Shown piece by piece: positions 28,163-40,394 of a stretch of DNA of 64,000 nt. This DNA comes from Tsuneonella suprasediminis (lineage in GTDB: Bacteria > Pseudomonadota > Alphaproteobacteria > Sphingomonadales > Sphingomonadaceae). The notes beneath the pieces are model-generated. The model searched no databases, was not told the DNA's origin, and saw nothing but the letters and a program-made list of their open reading frames with translations. A program made the position numbers and the translations under genes. Positions within the stretch are counted from its first letter, which is position 1; each line of letters starts with the position of its first letter. Where the stretch lies: the NCBI RefSeq assembly GCF_003605755.1, contig NZ_RAHJ01000019.1:320331-384330 (forward strand), read 5' to 3'.

Positions 28163-28870
28163 TCAGATTGCAACATCGCCTGCATGGATGACACGGATTT
28201 CCCCGCTATCCAACGCCAGACACAAAGATCCATCGGGCTTCAACCCTTGGTAGCGACCGGAAACGACATCGCCTCCCGGCTCATGCACGGTTAGAACAGT
28301 TCCGATCTGGTGCGCGACAGCCTTCCAGCGGCGAAACATCGGTTCCGTGCCGAAACTACGCCATCGTTCCAATTCCCGAGCAAAAGACGATGCCAATGCA
28401 GTCGCGAAGCTATCGCGATTAGGTGCAGGGCCGATCTGCGACAAAGCGATGGTTTCGCGCCCAGTGACTTCCGGAGCCTTAACAAGGTTGACGCCTATCC
28501 CAATGACGACCGCGTGGGAGGTGCCTTCCAGCAGTATACCCGCCAGCTTGGCGCCCCTGAGAAGCAGGTCATTGGGCCACTTGAGCGAAAGCGCTGCAGG
28601 TTCAGCGAGAAATGGCGTAACCGCCTCGTACAAGGCCAGCCCCGCCAGAGGCGCGAGGGTCGGAGAGGGCGGATCCGACGGGCATACCCGCACTATGGTA
28701 GAGCCCATGAAGTTCCCCGTCCCATCAAACCACGCACGCCCCTGGCGTCCGTGGCCAGCGACTTGTCGATCCGCCACCAGCCAATCGCCCTCCGCAACGT
28801 ACTCGCCTGCATTCAGCTGTGAGACGAGGTCGGCATTGGTCGATCCGGTTTCTGCTACCGTACGGATCAA
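28163..28870 (-). CDS. birA: Biotin--[acetyl-CoA-carboxylase] ligase
   Basis: BirA (235 aa) activates biotin as biotinyl-AMP and attaches it to acetyl-CoA carboxylase and other biotin enzymes. The class I form is seen, with no N-terminal DNA-binding domain, so it is not a biotin repressor. Motifs are STNADL, the GRQGRAW biotin loop, LKWPNDLLL and KLAGILLE. The start is an unusual TTG at 28870 that overlaps the nuoN stop as TTGA with no clear ribosome site, so translation probably depends on coupling to nuoN. Confidence 0.93.
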   Translation of the reverse strand: MIRTVAETGSTNADLVSQLNAGEYVAEGDWLVADRQVAGHGRQGRAWFDGTGNFMGSTIVRVCPSDPPSPTLAPLAGLALYEAVTPFLAEPAALSLKWPNDLLLRGAKLAGILLEGTSHAVVIGIGVNLVKAPEVTGRETIALSQIGPAPNRDSFATALASSFARELERWRSFGTEPMFRRWKAVAHQIGTVLTVHEPGGDVVSGRYQGLKPDGSLCLALDSGEIRVIHAGDVAI

Positions 28871-30330
28871 GTGACGAGGAACAATGCTGTAGCGGCCTTG
28901 TCGGCCAATTCACCAAGCCATCCGGTGAGTAGATAGCCGAGCGGAGAAATAAATGCCGTCGACAAGATCAGCAGGGCCCAATGTGCCCAATCGTTGCCTC
29001 CTGCCACCTTATCTGCGGGTTCATCAAAAAACATAACTTTACCGACTTTAAGGTAGTAGAACGCCCCTATGACCGATGCGGCGATAGCGACTGCGGCAAT
29101 CGCGATCATTCCGGCGTCCACTGCCGCCTGAAACACTACCAATTTACCCCAGAAACCGAACAGAGGCGGTATGCCGGCAAGGCTCAGCATGATGAGCAAA
29201 AGGCACCACGCGATCAACGGCTTAGTACGAGAAAGCCCCGCAAGGTCGGAGATCGATTCTACGTAATCGCCGTTCGCATCACGCAACATCAGAACTGCCA
29301 CAAAACTGCCGACTGACATGGCAACATAAATCGCGAGATAAACCAACATCGCGCTGGCACCTTCTGGTGTCGCCGCCGCCAAACCTACGAGAATGAAGCC
29401 GACATTGTTGATTGAGGAGAATGCAAGCAACCGCTTGATATTATCCTGTCCGATTGCCCCCAGAGCACCGATTACGATCGAAGCTAGCGATACAAACACA
29501 ACAATTTGCTGCCATGCGGCCGCCTGCGCGCCGAACGCATCGAGCGCCACACGCATTGTCAACGCCATTGCAGCCACTTTGGGAGCCGTTGCAAAGAACA
29601 TCGTCACCGGAGTGGGAGAACCTTCGTAGACATCAGGAGTCCACATATGGAACGGCACCGCCGAAATCTTGAAAGCAAGGCCGGCCAGAACGAATATCAG
29701 GCCAATCAGCGCCCCGGTTGAAATATCTCCTGCGAGTGCCGCACGGATAACGTCGAAGCTGGTCGATCCCGTAAACCCGTAAGTCAGGCTCATCCCATAG
29801 AGCAGGATGCCGCTCGCCAACGCGCCAAGCACGAAATACTTAAGCCCGGCTTCAGCCGAACGACCGTCAACCCGAAGAAACGCTGCGAGCACATATGCGG
29901 CGAGGCTGTTCATTTCCAAACCGATGTAAAGCGTCAGCAGATCGCCTGCAGACACCATTATGCCCATGCCGAGTACGGCAAAAAGCACCAGCACCGGATA
30001 TTCCGCACGCATCGCCCCCCAACGGTCGAAGAAGCGCGGCGCGACCATCAGGCAGGTCGCCCCCGAAACGTAAATGAGCAACTTTGCAAAAGCCGCGAAT
30101 GCATCGACGCGCATTTGGCCACCAAATGCAAACGTACCCGCACCCATTGCTCCGCCACATAAGACAGGAATGGTCAGCGCCGCAGCAGCACCAATGACGA
30201 TCACTGCGGCAATCGAGATTGCACGGCTAGCTTTGTCACCCATCCACGCGGCGCACAGCAAGAGCAACAGGCCGCCGAGCGACAATACGATTTCAGGCGC
30301 GACAAGCGACAGGGATGCCGAAAAGTCCAT
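28867..30330 (-). CDS. nuoN: NADH-quinone oxidoreductase subunit N
   Basis: NuoN (487 aa) is an antiporter-like proton-pumping subunit of the complex I membrane arm. It is highly hydrophobic with about 13-14 helices. Conserved charged residues of the pumping channel are visible in helices near GLEMNSLAAYVLAAF (Glu), LAFKISAVPFHMWTPDVYEG (Lys, His) and IGQDNIKRLLAFSSINNVGF (Lys). Its ATG shares one nucleotide with the nuoM stop (TGATG), and its own stop overlaps birA. Confidence 0.97.
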   Translation of the reverse strand: MDFSASLSLVAPEIVLSLGGLLLLLCAAWMGDKASRAISIAAVIVIGAAAALTIPVLCGGAMGAGTFAFGGQMRVDAFAAFAKLLIYVSGATCLMVAPRFFDRWGAMRAEYPVLVLFAVLGMGIMVSAGDLLTLYIGLEMNSLAAYVLAAFLRVDGRSAEAGLKYFVLGALASGILLYGMSLTYGFTGSTSFDVIRAALAGDISTGALIGLIFVLAGLAFKISAVPFHMWTPDVYEGSPTPVTMFFATAPKVAAMALTMRVALDAFGAQAAAWQQIVVFVSLASIVIGALGAIGQDNIKRLLAFSSINNVGFILVGLAAATPEGASAMLVYLAIYVAMSVGSFVAVLMLRDANGDYVESISDLAGLSRTKPLIAWCLLLIMLSLAGIPPLFGFWGKLVVFQAAVDAGMIAIAAVAIAASVIGAFYYLKVGKVMFFDEPADKVAGGNDWAHWALLILSTAFISPLGYLLTGWLGELADKAATALFLVT

Positions 30331-31913
30331 CAGTGGCCTCCCTCACTTGCTTCATTTGCCGGGCCTTCTCCCGCTTCACCGTGATGCTCCATCGCATTTG
30401 CTGCATGGGTCCGACGAGTGGCCTCGGTCGGTGCAGTCGGTCGCGAATCCCCCTTGGGGGCCGCGCTTGCAAGTCGCGCGTCCAAAGCTGCAATGTCGGC
30501 ACGCATCGGAGCCAGAAAACTCTCAGGATAAACGCCCATCCACAACACAGCTGCCGCAATGGGGCCAAGCATAAACCATTCGCGCACGTTGAGATCAGGC
30601 ATCGCAGCGGCGTCGGCATTTTTTTGCTCGCCGAACACAACCCGGCGATAGAGATACAACATGTAAGCAGCGCCAAGAATAATGCCGGTGGTGCAGACCA
30701 GAGTCACCGTGGTCGAAACCTGATACGTTCCGGCAAGGCTGAGAAATTCGCCGACAAACCCACTTGTTCCGGGCAAGCCAATACTGCCCATTGTGAACAA
30801 CATGAAGAACAATGCGTATTTCGGCATATTAATTGCGAGGCCGCCGTAACGATCAATCTCACGCGTGTGTAAACGATCGTAAATGACACCGACACAAAGA
30901 AACAGCGCGCCGGACACGAGCCCATGGCTCAACATCACCATCATCGAACCTTCAAGCCCCTGCACGTTAAATGCAAACAGCCCAATGGTGACGATCGCCA
31001 TGTGGGCAACCGAAGAATAAGCAATTAGCTTCTTCATGTCAGACTGCACGAGCGCAACCAGCGAGGTATATACGACCGCCACCATGCTCAATCCGAGAAC
31101 GAGCCACGCCAACTGTGCACTCGCGTCCGGGAACATCGGCAAACTGAAGCGAATAAAGCCGTAGCCACCCATCTTCAACAAAACGCCAGCCAGAATTACG
31201 GAACCTGCAGTCGGCGCCTGAACGTGTGCGTCCGGCAGCCAGGTGTGAACCGGCCACATCGGCATCTTAACCGCGAAACTGGCGAAGAACGCCAACCACA
31301 GCCACGTTTGCGCCTGCGCCGGGAAATCATACTGCATCAAAGTCGGGATATAAGTCGTTCCCGCGTCGTGGATCATCCACAACATCGCAATCAACATCAG
31401 GACCGAGCCGAGCAGCGTATAAAGGAAGAACTTATAGCTGGCGTATATCCGGTTATCGCCGCCCCATATACCGATGATCAGATACATCGGAATCAGGCCC
31501 GCTTCGAAGAAGATATAGAACAGCAAGAGATCCTGCGCCGCAAACACGCCGATCATCAGGGTTTCCATGAACAGGAACGCCGCCATGTATTCGCCAACGC
31601 GCTTCTGCACCGAATCCCAGCTTGCCAGAATGCAGATCGGCATCAGAAATACCGTCAACGCAATCAGCATCAACGCAATTCCATCAATGCCGAGTGCATA
31701 GGAAAAACCGGCAAAAACAGCATGACTTTCCTGAAACTGCCACCGGGCACCACCCGTCTCAAAGCCTGTCCAAAGGACTACCCCGAGAGCAAGGTCCACG
31801 AGAGTGGCAAGCAGCGCGACCGATCGCGCTGCTTTGGCCTCAAGCATAAAGCACGCCACCGCGCCCAGAAGGGGCACAAGAAGCATTAACGAAAGGATCG
31901 GAAAGCCGTTCAT
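30330..31913 (-). CDS. nuoM: NADH-quinone oxidoreductase subunit M
   Basis: NuoM (527 aa) is the second antiporter-like subunit of the complex I membrane arm. Seen are the [20 protein letters not shown] helix with its channel Glu, the [21 protein letters not shown] segment with Lys and His, and the [17 protein letters not shown] segment. The ATG at 31913 is preferred over an in-frame start 15 nt upstream because it overlaps the nuoL stop as ATGA. The C-terminus carries a hydrophilic tail of about 45 residues rich in Ala, Pro, Glu and His. Confidence 0.97.
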   Translation of the reverse strand: MNGFPILSLMLLVPLLGAVACFMLEAKAARSVALLATLVDLALGVVLWTGFETGGARWQFQESHAVFAGFSYALGIDGIALMLIALTVFLMPICILASWDSVQKRVGEYMAAFLFMETLMIGVFAAQDLLLFYIFFEAGLIPMYLIIGIWGGDNRIYASYKFFLYTLLGSVLMLIAMLWMIHDAGTTYIPTLMQYDFPAQAQTWLWLAFFASFAVKMPMWPVHTWLPDAHVQAPTAGSVILAGVLLKMGGYGFIRFSLPMFPDASAQLAWLVLGLSMVAVVYTSLVALVQSDMKKLIAYSSVAHMAIVTIGLFAFNVQGLEGSMMVMLSHGLVSGALFLCVGVIYDRLHTREIDRYGGLAINMPKYALFFMLFTMGSIGLPGTSGFVGEFLSLAGTYQVSTTVTLVCTTGIILGAAYMLYLYRRVVFGEQKNADAAAMPDLNVREWFMLGPIAAAVLWMGVYPESFLAPMRADIAALDARLASAAPKGDSRPTAPTEATRRTHAANAMEHHGEAGEGPANEASEGGH

Positions 31914-33901
31914 CGCACCATCACCCAAGAGATCGCGACCACGACGCCGATAAGCATGACGAGCGCATAACTATAGAGATATCCGGATTGTACCTTCTTG
32001 GCGGCGGCTGTCCCCTGAGTGACCAGCCACGCCGCACCATTAGGCCCGAAGCGATCAATTATACCGATGTCCCCCCACTTCCAGAATTTGTTCCCCAGCC
32101 AGAATGCCGGTTTCACAAACAGGAAATGATACAGTTCATCGAAGTACCACTTGTTATATACGAAGCGATAGACAGGGCCGAGCTGCCCGGCAATGCGAGC
32201 AGGCAGCTCCTTATCGCGAATATAGCCCTGGAACGCGATCGCCAACCCGATCAGCATCGCGACAGTAGCAGACCATTTGGCCCATGCCGGAATACCATGC
32301 ATGGCGTGCATCAGATCTTCATTGAAGAACACCGAGCCTTGCCAGAATTCGGCGCTTTCAACAAACGCGGGGGCGAACACGAAACCAGCGAACACTGCGC
32401 CTACACTCAGTGCGAGGAGAGGGACGAGCATTGGCAGAGGGCTTTCATGAGGATGATATCCGCCGGTGGTATCCTCTCCGGCTTGTTCTGCCGTTTTGTG
32501 GACCGAATGCTGGATGTGTTCGCTCTCGATCCAACGCGGCTTTCCATAAAACGTCAGGAAAACCAGACGCCACGAATAGAAGCTCGTCAGCAATGCCGCG
32601 ATCGTTCCCATCCAGAATGCCAAATTGCCAAGGTTGGTGCCACGCGCAAACGCAGCCTCAAGAATGGCGTCCTTCGAATAGAAACCAGCGAAACCGAACA
32701 CGCCCGCCAAGCCGACCCCGGTGATCGCCAGAGTGCCGGCAAGCATTGCCCAAAACGTGATTGGGATATGTTTCCGCAGACCGCCGTAATAACGCATATC
32801 CTGTTCGTGATGCATCGCATGGATCACGCTGCCTGCACAAAGGAACAGGAGCGCCTTAAAGAAGGCATGCGTGAACAGGTGGAACATCGCAACGTTGTAA
32901 GCGCCAACACCTGCAGCAAAGAACATGTATCCAAGCTGCGAACACGTCGAATAGGCAATCACGCGCTTGATATCCCACTGCGTGGTGCCGATCGTTGCAG
33001 CAAAGAAACATGTCGCCGCGCCGACGAATGTCATGAACATCAGTGCAGCGGGTGCCGCTTCGAACATGGGCGAAAGGCGGCACACCATGAATACACCTGC
33101 CGTGACCATCGTCGCCGCGTGAATGAGCGCGGACACGGGGGTCGGCCCTTCCATCGCGTCAGGCAACCAGGTGTGCAATCCAAGCTGCGCGGATTTACCC
33201 ATCGCTCCGATGAACAGCAGGATACACAATAGATCCATGGTATCGACACGATGCCCAAGGAAGCCAATGGTACTGCCAGCCATGCCCGGAGCGGCCGCCA
33301 GAATCTCGGGAATCGAAACCGTCTGAAACACCAGATAGGTGCCGAAAATGCCGAGCATGAAGCCGAAGTCACCGACGCGGTTGACTACAAACGCTTTGAT
33401 TGCCGCCGCGCTCGCGCTTGGTTTGCGAAACCAAAACCCAATCAAAAGGTAACTGGCAAGGCCCACCCCTTCCCATCCGAAGAACATCTGGACAAGGTTG
33501 TCTGCGGTCACGAGCATAAGCATCGCGAAGGTGAACAGGCTAAGATAAGCGAAGAACCGTGGTTGATCCGGCTCGTCTGCCATGTACCCCCATGAATAGA
33601 GGTGCACGAGCGCCGACACAGTGGTGACGACGACCAACATGACCGCAGTCAGTGTGTCAACGCGCAATGCCCAATCGAACGTCATGCTGCCAGAGTGAAC
33701 CCACTGCAGCACCGGAATGACCGAGGCAGTTTCCGCACCTGTCAAAAAGCCAATAAAGATCGGCCAACTCAAACCACACGACACAAACAGAAAAGCGGTG
33801 GTCAGCGACTTGACCGCGAGATTGCCAAGCGCCTTGTTACCAAGCCCGCCGATAACTGCCGCCAATAACGGCAGGAATACGATAAGAAGGATCGGGTGCA
33901 A
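31910..33901 (-). CDS. nuoL: NADH-quinone oxidoreductase subunit L
   Basis: NuoL (663 aa) is the distal antiporter-like subunit with the long lateral helix that spans the membrane arm. It shows [38 protein letters not shown] and [21 protein letters not shown], which hold the conserved Glu, Lys and His of the proton path. The start is TTG at 33901, 4 nt after the nuoK stop, with AAGGGA from the end of nuoK as ribosome site. Length matches the family. Confidence 0.97.
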   Translation of the reverse strand: MHPILLIVFLPLLAAVIGGLGNKALGNLAVKSLTTAFLFVSCGLSWPIFIGFLTGAETASVIPVLQWVHSGSMTFDWALRVDTLTAVMLVVVTTVSALVHLYSWGYMADEPDQPRFFAYLSLFTFAMLMLVTADNLVQMFFGWEGVGLASYLLIGFWFRKPSASAAAIKAFVVNRVGDFGFMLGIFGTYLVFQTVSIPEILAAAPGMAGSTIGFLGHRVDTMDLLCILLFIGAMGKSAQLGLHTWLPDAMEGPTPVSALIHAATMVTAGVFMVCRLSPMFEAAPAALMFMTFVGAATCFFAATIGTTQWDIKRVIAYSTCSQLGYMFFAAGVGAYNVAMFHLFTHAFFKALLFLCAGSVIHAMHHEQDMRYYGGLRKHIPITFWAMLAGTLAITGVGLAGVFGFAGFYSKDAILEAAFARGTNLGNLAFWMGTIAALLTSFYSWRLVFLTFYGKPRWIESEHIQHSVHKTAEQAGEDTTGGYHPHESPLPMLVPLLALSVGAVFAGFVFAPAFVESAEFWQGSVFFNEDLMHAMHGIPAWAKWSATVAMLIGLAIAFQGYIRDKELPARIAGQLGPVYRFVYNKWYFDELYHFLFVKPAFWLGNKFWKWGDIGIIDRFGPNGAAWLVTQGTAAAKKVQSGYLYSYALVMLIGVVVAISWVMVR

Positions 33902-33905
33902 GGTG

Positions 33906-34211
33906 CTATCCCTTCATCCGGTTGACATCGTCGACAGCGATCGTGCCGCGGCCACGGAAATAGATGACGAGAATTGCCAAACCGATCGCCGCTTCACCAG
34001 CCGCAACGGTCAGCACGAACATAGCAAAAATCTGCCCGGTCAAGTCGTTCAGAAATGCACTGAATGCAACGAGGTTGATATTCACCGCGAGCAGGATCAG
34101 CTCAATCGCCATCAGAATAACGATCACGTTTTTCCGATTGAGAAATATCCCCAGAACGCCCAGCACGAACAGGATCGTGCCCACGATGACATAATGCGTG
34201 ACGCCGATCAC
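33906..34211 (-). CDS. nuoK: NADH-quinone oxidoreductase subunit K
   Basis: NuoK (101 aa) is a three-helix membrane subunit of complex I. Conserved Glu residues sit in [15 protein letters not shown] and [13 protein letters not shown], which take part in the central proton path. The GTG start at 34211 overlaps the nuoJ stop as GTGA. Confidence 0.97.
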   Translation of the reverse strand: MIGVTHYVIVGTILFVLGVLGIFLNRKNVIVILMAIELILLAVNINLVAFSAFLNDLTGQIFAMFVLTVAAGEAAIGLAILVIYFRGRGTIAVDDVNRMKG

Positions 34212-34828
34212 AGCTGAACCCCCTTGCCCACCTCGGGGCGAACATTGACGGTCGCATCTTGCGGACGACGCCGAATTTGTCTGCCGATGTTTTGGCCCCG
34301 CGTATCCTTACGCTCACGATGGGTCAGCACAATTGCGCCAACCATCGCTACGAGAAGAATGATTCCTGCACTTTCGAACAGAAAAAGATACTTACCGTAA
34401 AGTACCGCGCCGATACTCTCGATGTTACTGGCACCATCAATCTGCGGTGAGGCGGCGGCTGCCGCATGCCCCATCTCAAGCGCACCCGCACTGTAAGCAC
34501 CAATGCCAAGCACAAGTTCGGCTAAAAGAACCAGCGCGATAGCCAAGCCTAGAGGGAAGTTTTTGACAAATCCTGCCCGCAATTCCGCAAAATCGATATC
34601 GAGCATCATGACTACAAACAGAAACAGTACTGCGACTGCACCGACATAGACGATGACCAGAAGCATCGCGATGAATTCAGCGCCCACCAGTACCATCAGA
34701 CCAGCAGCATTGAAGAACGCCATTATCAACCACAAAACCGAATGCACGGGATTGCGGGACATAATGACAAACACCGCCGACAGGATCGTCAGTGCCGCGA
34801 ACAGATAAAAGGAGAAAACCTGAATCAT
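34208..34828 (-). CDS. nuoJ: NADH-quinone oxidoreductase subunit J
   Basis: NuoJ (206 aa) is a five-helix membrane subunit of complex I. The third-helix region [27 protein letters not shown] is the most conserved part and carries the pi-bulge helix that moves during the active cycle (family knowledge). A basic C-terminal tail of about 40 residues follows the last helix. The ATG at 34828 is 15 nt behind nuoI with GGAGAAAA-type ribosome sequence nearby. Confidence 0.96.
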   Translation of the reverse strand: MIQVFSFYLFAALTILSAVFVIMSRNPVHSVLWLIMAFFNAAGLMVLVGAEFIAMLLVIVYVGAVAVLFLFVVMMLDIDFAELRAGFVKNFPLGLAIALVLLAELVLGIGAYSAGALEMGHAAAAASPQIDGASNIESIGAVLYGKYLFLFESAGIILLVAMVGAIVLTHRERKDTRGQNIGRQIRRRPQDATVNVRPEVGKGVQL

Positions 34829-34843
34829 GGATTGCCGCGCCCT

Positions 34844-35329
34844 CTATCGATACGGCGCATCGGCTTCAAGGTTCGCGGAGATCGCCCGCTCCCACTTGTC
34901 CCCGTTAGCCAGTAGTTTCGCCTTGTCGTACAGCAGTTCTTCACGCGTTTCCGTGGCGTATTCGAAGTTCGGCCCTTCGACGATCGCATCAACCGGACAG
35001 GCTTCCTGACAGAAACCACAGTAAATGCATTTGGTCATATCGATATCGTAACGCGTGGTGCGACGACTGCCGTCTTCCCGCGGTTCGCTCTCAATCGTGA
35101 TGGCCAGAGCTGGACAAGTGGCTTCACACAGTTTGCAGGCAATGCACCGCTCCTCCCCATTGGGATAACGGCGCAGCGCGTGTTCCCCACGGAAACGCGG
35201 CGACAAAGGGTTCTTCTCAAAGGGATAGTTGATCGTCACCTTGGGTTTGAAGAAGTACTTCAAAGTCAACCAATGCGCCTTCACGAACTCCCAAAGAGTG
35301 AAAGACTTTATGAGGTGAGCGACGCTCAT
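34844..35329 (-). CDS. nuoI: NADH-quinone oxidoreductase subunit I
   Basis: NuoI (161 aa) carries the N6a and N6b [4Fe-4S] clusters in the peripheral arm. The two ferredoxin motifs are [12 protein letters not shown] and [12 protein letters not shown], both complete. An N-terminal amphipathic helix starting [15 protein letters not shown] docks it to the membrane arm. The ATG at 35329 overlaps the nuoH stop (ATGA) and is preferred over an upstream in-frame start. Confidence 0.97.
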   Translation of the reverse strand: MSVAHLIKSFTLWEFVKAHWLTLKYFFKPKVTINYPFEKNPLSPRFRGEHALRRYPNGEERCIACKLCEATCPALAITIESEPREDGSRRTTRYDIDMTKCIYCGFCQEACPVDAIVEGPNFEYATETREELLYDKAKLLANGDKWERAISANLEADAPYR

Positions 35330-36378
35330 ACAGCGCCTCCATAACGAGTAAGCATCAACCAGCCAGATACGAGCACGACCCACAACAAGCTCATCGGCAG
35401 AAATACCTTCCAGCCAAGGCGCATGAGTTGATCATACCGGTAGCGCGGCACAGTTGCCTTCACCCAACTGAATATAAAAAAGAAAAACAGGATTTTGACG
35501 AGCAGCCAGACAAATCCCGGCACGACGTAAAGCGGGCCCCAGTCAAACGGGGGCAGATACCCCCCCCAGAAAAGCACCGCATTCAACGTGCACATCAGCA
35601 AAACGTTGGCATATTCGCCCAGCCAATAGAGCGCGAACGCCATCGAGCTGTATTCCGTCTGATAACCGGCAACGAGCTCGCTTTCAGCTTCGGTCAAGTC
35701 AAAAGGAGCGCGGGCAGTCTCCGCCATTCCTGAAATCAGGAATAGCACCCACATCGGGAAAAGGAGCGGGTTGGCGACAAATCCATTAATAAACCCAAGC
35801 ACGGTCCCTTTTTGCGCCTGCACGATCTCGTTCATGTTGAACGACCCTGCCCAGAGCACCACACAGATCAGGATAAATCCGATTGAGACTTCATACGAAA
35901 TCATTTGTGCGGCAGCCCGCATGGCGGAGAAGAAGGGGTATTTTGAGTTTGAGGCCCAGCCCGCGATGACGACCCCGTATACGCCCAGCGAACTGATTGC
36001 CAGAACATACAACAGCCCTACATTGATATCAGCGAGTATTGCGCCGGAATTGAACGGGATAACCGCCCACGCCAACAATGCGACCGTAAACGTTATGATC
36101 GGGGCAATCAGGAACAAGCCCTTGTTGGCGGCACTGGGAATAATTGTTTCCTGCAGAAACACCTTCAACCCATCGGCAAATGATTGCAACAGACCGAACG
36201 GCCCAACCACGTTTGGGCCCCTGCGTAATGCCATCGCCGCCCATATCTTGCGGTCGGCATAGATAATCATCGCCACGCCCAGCATCAGAGGCAGCGCAAT
36301 CAACAAGATCCCGCAAATCGTGGCTACGAACCACGCCCATTCGTAGTTCATGCCGAGGTTCATAAAGAATTCGGTCAT
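35326..36378 (-). CDS. nuoH: NADH-quinone oxidoreductase subunit H
   Basis: NuoH (350 aa) forms much of the quinone-binding channel where the peripheral and membrane arms meet. It is polytopic with about eight helices. Conserved segments include [26 protein letters not shown] (acidic and Arg quinone-site region) and [22 protein letters not shown], the E-channel loop. The ATG overlaps the nuoG stop (ATGA). Confidence 0.97.
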   Translation of the reverse strand: MTEFFMNLGMNYEWAWFVATICGILLIALPLMLGVAMIIYADRKIWAAMALRRGPNVVGPFGLLQSFADGLKVFLQETIIPSAANKGLFLIAPIITFTVALLAWAVIPFNSGAILADINVGLLYVLAISSLGVYGVVIAGWASNSKYPFFSAMRAAAQMISYEVSIGFILICVVLWAGSFNMNEIVQAQKGTVLGFINGFVANPLLFPMWVLFLISGMAETARAPFDLTEAESELVAGYQTEYSSMAFALYWLGEYANVLLMCTLNAVLFWGGYLPPFDWGPLYVVPGFVWLLVKILFFFFIFSWVKATVPRYRYDQLMRLGWKVFLPMSLLWVVLVSGWLMLTRYGGAV

Positions 36379-38381
36379 TCCGCAGCCTCCGCCAGTTCAC
36401 CGCCATGAAGCAGCTCAGCACTGCATTGCTGCATCACCGTGCTTGCTCGGGCGATTGGGTTGGTGAGGTAGAAATCTTTGATCGGATAGGCATCGATCGT
36501 TCCCGAAACCTTGGCCGCCTTAACTTTTGGCAACGCGCCATAACCAGCCAACCCCTCCTGGCCCAGCGCAGGCATTTCCGCGATCATGGCCGATTGCAGC
36601 TGTGCGAAGTTGTCGAATCCGACCGAGACACCAAACGCATCGGCCAACGCACGCAGGATTGTCCAGTCTTCCCGCGCATCTCCTGGAGCGAATACCGCCT
36701 TTTCCGCAAATTGCACGCGGCCTTCGGTGTTGACGTACGTACCGTCTTTTTCAGCATACGAGGCGGCGGGGAGGATCACATCTGCCGCATGAGCCCCCTT
36801 GTCGCCATGATGGCCGATGTACACTTTAAGTGAATCCGCGAATGGTGTGTAGTCGACCTCGTCTGCACCAAGTGCGAGAACCACTTTAGGCTGGGCGTCA
36901 ACGATATCCGCCATCCCACCTTTCTGCGCATATCCGAGCATGAGCCCGCCCATGCGCGAGGCCGAAAAGTGAAGCACGTTGAAGCCGTTCCAGTCGCCTT
37001 TGACCAGCCCAAGCGGTTCGACGAGCGAAAGGCCCGCGGAAAGCGCTCCTTTCGCGAGGGCTGCGCCGCCAAGAATGAGCGCCGGGCGTTGGGCTTGGGC
37101 AAACGCGTCCAGCACGTCCGTCGGCAACTTGGAAAGCACGGATAGATTATTGCCAAGAAATGTTGCGGGGAAGGTTGTTTCCCATTCAGGTCCGACTACG
37201 AATACCTTTGCGCCGCGCTTAACAGCCTTCCTAAGCCGTACATTGACCAGTGGGGCTTCCCAGCGGACATGACTGCCGACAATCAGGATTGCATCAGCAG
37301 TTTCGATCCCTGCAAGAGTTGAATTGAAACTGACTGCTGCAAGGCTGGACACATCGTAGTCCATCCCCGTCTGTCGTCCTTCAAGAAGATCGGAACCCAT
37401 CGCCTTCAGTAACGCCTTGGCAGCATACATCGTTTCGCAGTCGAGCAAATCACCCGCAATGGCGGCAATGCTATTGCCAGGCTTGACCGCAGCGATCTTC
37501 TTAAATGCTTCTTCCCAACTTGCTGCTTGCAGTTTGCCGTTTTTGCGGATCCACACCTTATCAAGCCGTCGCCGCGTGAGGCCGTCGACCTGATAGCGAG
37601 CCTTATCGGAAATCCACTCTTCGTTCACATCGTCGTTGATGCGGGGTAATGCGCGCAGGACTTCGCGACCGCGACTATCGAGCCGTATATTTGCGCCGAT
37701 CGCATCGCTCACATCGATGCTCAGCGTCTTTTTCAACTCCCAAGGGCGTGCCTCGAAAGCATAAGGACGTGAAGTCAGCGCGCCGACGGGGCAAAGATCG
37801 ATGACGTTCGCGCTCATCTCATGCTTCGCTGCATGCTCAAGATACGTCGTGATTTGCATACTTTCGCCGCGATAAAGCGCACCGATTTCATCAACCCCGG
37901 CGATTTCCTCGCTGAAACGAACGCACCGTGTGCAGTGGATGCACCGGGTCATGACCGTCTTGATGAGCGGTCCCATGTACTTCTCGGTCACGGCCCGCTT
38001 GTTTTCATGATAGCGAGAACCGCCGCGACCGTAAGCCACCGACTGATCCTGCAGATCGCATTCCCCGCCCTGATCGCAAATCGGGCAATCGAGCGGGTGG
38101 TTGATAAGGAGGAACTCCATCACACCTTCGCGCGCCTTTTTGACCATCTCGCTATCGGTGCGAATTTCCTGACCTTCTGTTGCAGGCAACGCGCAAGATG
38201 CCTGCGGCTTGGGAGGGCCAGGCTTCACTTCGACCAGACACATGCGGCAATTGCCCGCAATGCTAAGCCGCTCGTGATAGCAGAAACGCGGAATCTCCTT
38301 ACCGGCAAGCTCACATGCCTGCAGCACGGTGGCCCCATCGGGAACCTCGATTTCCTGTCCGTCTACGGTGACCTTAGGCAT
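36375..38381 (-). CDS. nuoG: NADH-quinone oxidoreductase subunit G
   Basis: NuoG (668 aa) is the large iron-sulfur subunit of the peripheral arm. The N-terminal [2Fe-2S] domain has [15 protein letters not shown]. It is followed by [19 protein letters not shown] (N4/N5 region, His ligand included) and CIHCTRC with a later Cys. The C-terminal molybdopterin-oxidoreductase-like region has lost its cofactor role in complex I. The gene lies 34 nt behind the secreted repeat protein, the largest internal gap of the nuo operon apart from those flanking it. Confidence 0.97.
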   Translation of the reverse strand: MPKVTVDGQEIEVPDGATVLQACELAGKEIPRFCYHERLSIAGNCRMCLVEVKPGPPKPQASCALPATEGQEIRTDSEMVKKAREGVMEFLLINHPLDCPICDQGGECDLQDQSVAYGRGGSRYHENKRAVTEKYMGPLIKTVMTRCIHCTRCVRFSEEIAGVDEIGALYRGESMQITTYLEHAAKHEMSANVIDLCPVGALTSRPYAFEARPWELKKTLSIDVSDAIGANIRLDSRGREVLRALPRINDDVNEEWISDKARYQVDGLTRRRLDKVWIRKNGKLQAASWEEAFKKIAAVKPGNSIAAIAGDLLDCETMYAAKALLKAMGSDLLEGRQTGMDYDVSSLAAVSFNSTLAGIETADAILIVGSHVRWEAPLVNVRLRKAVKRGAKVFVVGPEWETTFPATFLGNNLSVLSKLPTDVLDAFAQAQRPALILGGAALAKGALSAGLSLVEPLGLVKGDWNGFNVLHFSASRMGGLMLGYAQKGGMADIVDAQPKVVLALGADEVDYTPFADSLKVYIGHHGDKGAHAADVILPAASYAEKDGTYVNTEGRVQFAEKAVFAPGDAREDWTILRALADAFGVSVGFDNFAQLQSAMIAEMPALGQEGLAGYGALPKVKAAKVSGTIDAYPIKDFYLTNPIARASTVMQQCSAELLHGGELAEAAE

Positions 38382-38415
38382 TAGTTACGCACCACTGAAT
38401 TGAAGAACCAACCTG

Positions 38416-39108
38416 TCATGAAAGCTTCCCGCGAGCTGCATGTGCGGCGAGTGCATAGGCAAGGGCTGAACGTAAGCTGGCTTCGTCGAACGACAATTTC
38501 TGCCCTTCAAACGCACAAGGCCCGAAGTTCGGAGCCAGACGGTTTATCGCAACTCGCTCATCTTTTGTTGCAACCGGAGTTCGAAGAACTCTATCAGTCT
38601 CGACCGGAGCGATCGCAGCGAAACAACGAGCGAACTCTTCAACAATCACGTCCGCCCGATCCTCTACATCTGCTTCTATAATTCGTTTGGCCACTTCTTC
38701 TTGAGAAGGGGCAGCAGCAGGATCGTCAGCAAACCACGCCGGTGGCGAGTCCGGGAAGGTTCTAAGATACCACGCCTCAGAAAGCGAACCGCGTATTTCG
38801 CGATAACCTGACTTCAAGGCGGCGTAACCATTCACACAATGCGTCTCGCTGTTTGGGAACGTGATGAGATCTTGTATCTTGGCCGGAACTGGATTGAGCA
38901 AATAATCTTTAATTCGATCAGATCGATATGTCGCTACACAACGCCCAAAGAAACTGAGCGTTGATCGCGCGTCACGTACGTTGTTGAATTTCTCTTTGGA
39001 AAACCGTGAGCCAGTTACCGAACTCCGTTCGGATGTCGACTGGGCCTGTGCGCCAGTCGCACAAACCAGTCCTAGGATTCCCAACACAGATAGCACGGTA
39101 CGAATCAC
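38416..39108 (-). CDS. Secreted four-cysteine repeat protein inside the nuo operon
   Basis: This 230-aa protein of unknown function has a signal peptide (about residues 1-22, ending AQA) and is expected in the periplasm. Two halves look duplicated: [21 protein letters not shown]...C and [21 protein letters not shown]...C, each followed by a helix with R-[GS]-[SA]-L. The Cys pairs are 57/91 and 162/198, suggesting one disulfide per half. Its GTG start overlaps the nuoF stop as GTGA, and nuoG follows after 34 nt, so it is co-expressed with complex I. It is not a canonical complex I subunit. Confidence 0.85.
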   Translation of the reverse strand: MIRTVLSVLGILGLVCATGAQAQSTSERSSVTGSRFSKEKFNNVRDARSTLSFFGRCVATYRSDRIKDYLLNPVPAKIQDLITFPNSETHCVNGYAALKSGYREIRGSLSEAWYLRTFPDSPPAWFADDPAAAPSQEEVAKRIIEADVEDRADVIVEEFARCFAAIAPVETDRVLRTPVATKDERVAINRLAPNFGPCAFEGQKLSFDEASLRSALAYALAAHAARGKLS

Positions 39109-40394
39109 TCGGCTGCCTCTGCCATGTTGCCAGCAGCCGCGATACGGCGCTCAATTTCCGGGCGAAAGTGGCGTATCAAACCTTGAATGGGCCACGCTGC
39201 TGCGTCGCCAAGTGCGCAAATTGTATGCCCTTCCACCTGTTTGGTGACCTGCTGTAGCATGTCGATTTCCTCGACAGCCGCATCTCCTGTTTCGAGGCGT
39301 TTCATCATGCGCCACATCCAGCCTGTACCCTCGCGGCAAGGCGTACACTGGCCGCAACTCTCGTGTTTGTAGAAGTGGCTTAAACGGCTGATTGCCCGAA
39401 CGATATCGGTGGACTTGTCCATCACAATAACCGCTGCGGTCCCTAGGCCGGAGCCGACCTCTTTCAAGCCATCGAAATCCATCGGCGCATCCCAGATTAG
39501 ATCCGCAGGGACCAACGGAACGGACGAACCGCCAGGAATCACCGCAAGCAGATTATCCTTGCCCCCACGAATCCCGCCACAATGTTTTTCGATCAATTCG
39601 CTGAAGGGGATGCTCATCGCTTCTTCAACGACGCACGGATTTTCCACGTGCCCGCTGATCTGGAAAAGCTTGGTACCCTTATTGTTTTCCCGACCGAAAC
39701 TGGAGAACCACGAAGCACCACGACGCATAATAGTCGGAGCAACCGCGATCGATTCAACATTGTTCACAGTCGTCGGACAACCATACAGCCCTGCCCCCGC
39801 CGGGAATGGAGGCTTCAGTCGAGGTTGCCCTTTCTTGCCTTCAAGGCTTTCAATCATCGCGGTTTCTTCGCCGCAGATATACGCGCCCGCTCCACGATGC
39901 ACGAATACGTCGAAATCGTAACCGGAACCCGCAGCGTTCGTGCCCAGAAGACCGGCATCATATGCCTCTTGAACGGCAGCAAACAGCACTTCTGCTTCGC
40001 GAATGTACTCACCGCGAATATAAATATATGCTGCGCGTGCACGCATCGCGTAACCAGCAACAAGAGCGCCTTCGATCAACTTGTGCGGATCGTGGCGAAT
40101 GATTTCGCGATCCTTGCACGAGCCCGGCTCCGACTCATCAGCGTTGATGACGAGAAAGCTAGGACGTCCGTCCTTGCTTTCTTTCGGCATGAACGACCAC
40201 TTCATTCCGGTTGGAAATCCGGCGCCGCCCCGACCACGCAGCCCGGATGCCTTAATCTCATCGATAATGGCATCCTGCCCCTTGGCGAGAATATCTTTGG
40301 TGTTGTCCCAATCACCACGTGCCCGCGCAGCGTCGAGGTGCCACGACTGGAAACCGTAAAGGTTGGTAAAAATGCGATCCTTATCGGCGAGCAT
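39105..40394 (-). CDS. nuoF: NADH-quinone oxidoreductase subunit F
   Basis: NuoF (429 aa) binds NADH and FMN and carries the N3 [4Fe-4S] cluster. The FMN/NADH loop [16 protein letters not shown] and the cluster motif [15 protein letters not shown] with a later Cys are complete. The ATG at 40394 matches the family N-terminus [14 protein letters not shown]; the long open frame upstream of it overlaps small genes and is not part of the protein. It shares one nucleotide with the stop of the 46-aa gene (TGATG). Confidence 0.97.
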   Translation of the reverse strand: MLADKDRIFTNLYGFQSWHLDAARARGDWDNTKDILAKGQDAIIDEIKASGLRGRGGAGFPTGMKWSFMPKESKDGRPSFLVINADESEPGSCKDREIIRHDPHKLIEGALVAGYAMRARAAYIYIRGEYIREAEVLFAAVQEAYDAGLLGTNAAGSGYDFDVFVHRGAGAYICGEETAMIESLEGKKGQPRLKPPFPAGAGLYGCPTTVNNVESIAVAPTIMRRGASWFSSFGRENNKGTKLFQISGHVENPCVVEEAMSIPFSELIEKHCGGIRGGKDNLLAVIPGGSSVPLVPADLIWDAPMDFDGLKEVGSGLGTAAVIVMDKSTDIVRAISRLSHFYKHESCGQCTPCREGTGWMWRMMKRLETGDAAVEEIDMLQQVTKQVEGHTICALGDAAAWPIQGLIRHFRPEIERRIAAAGNMAEAAE

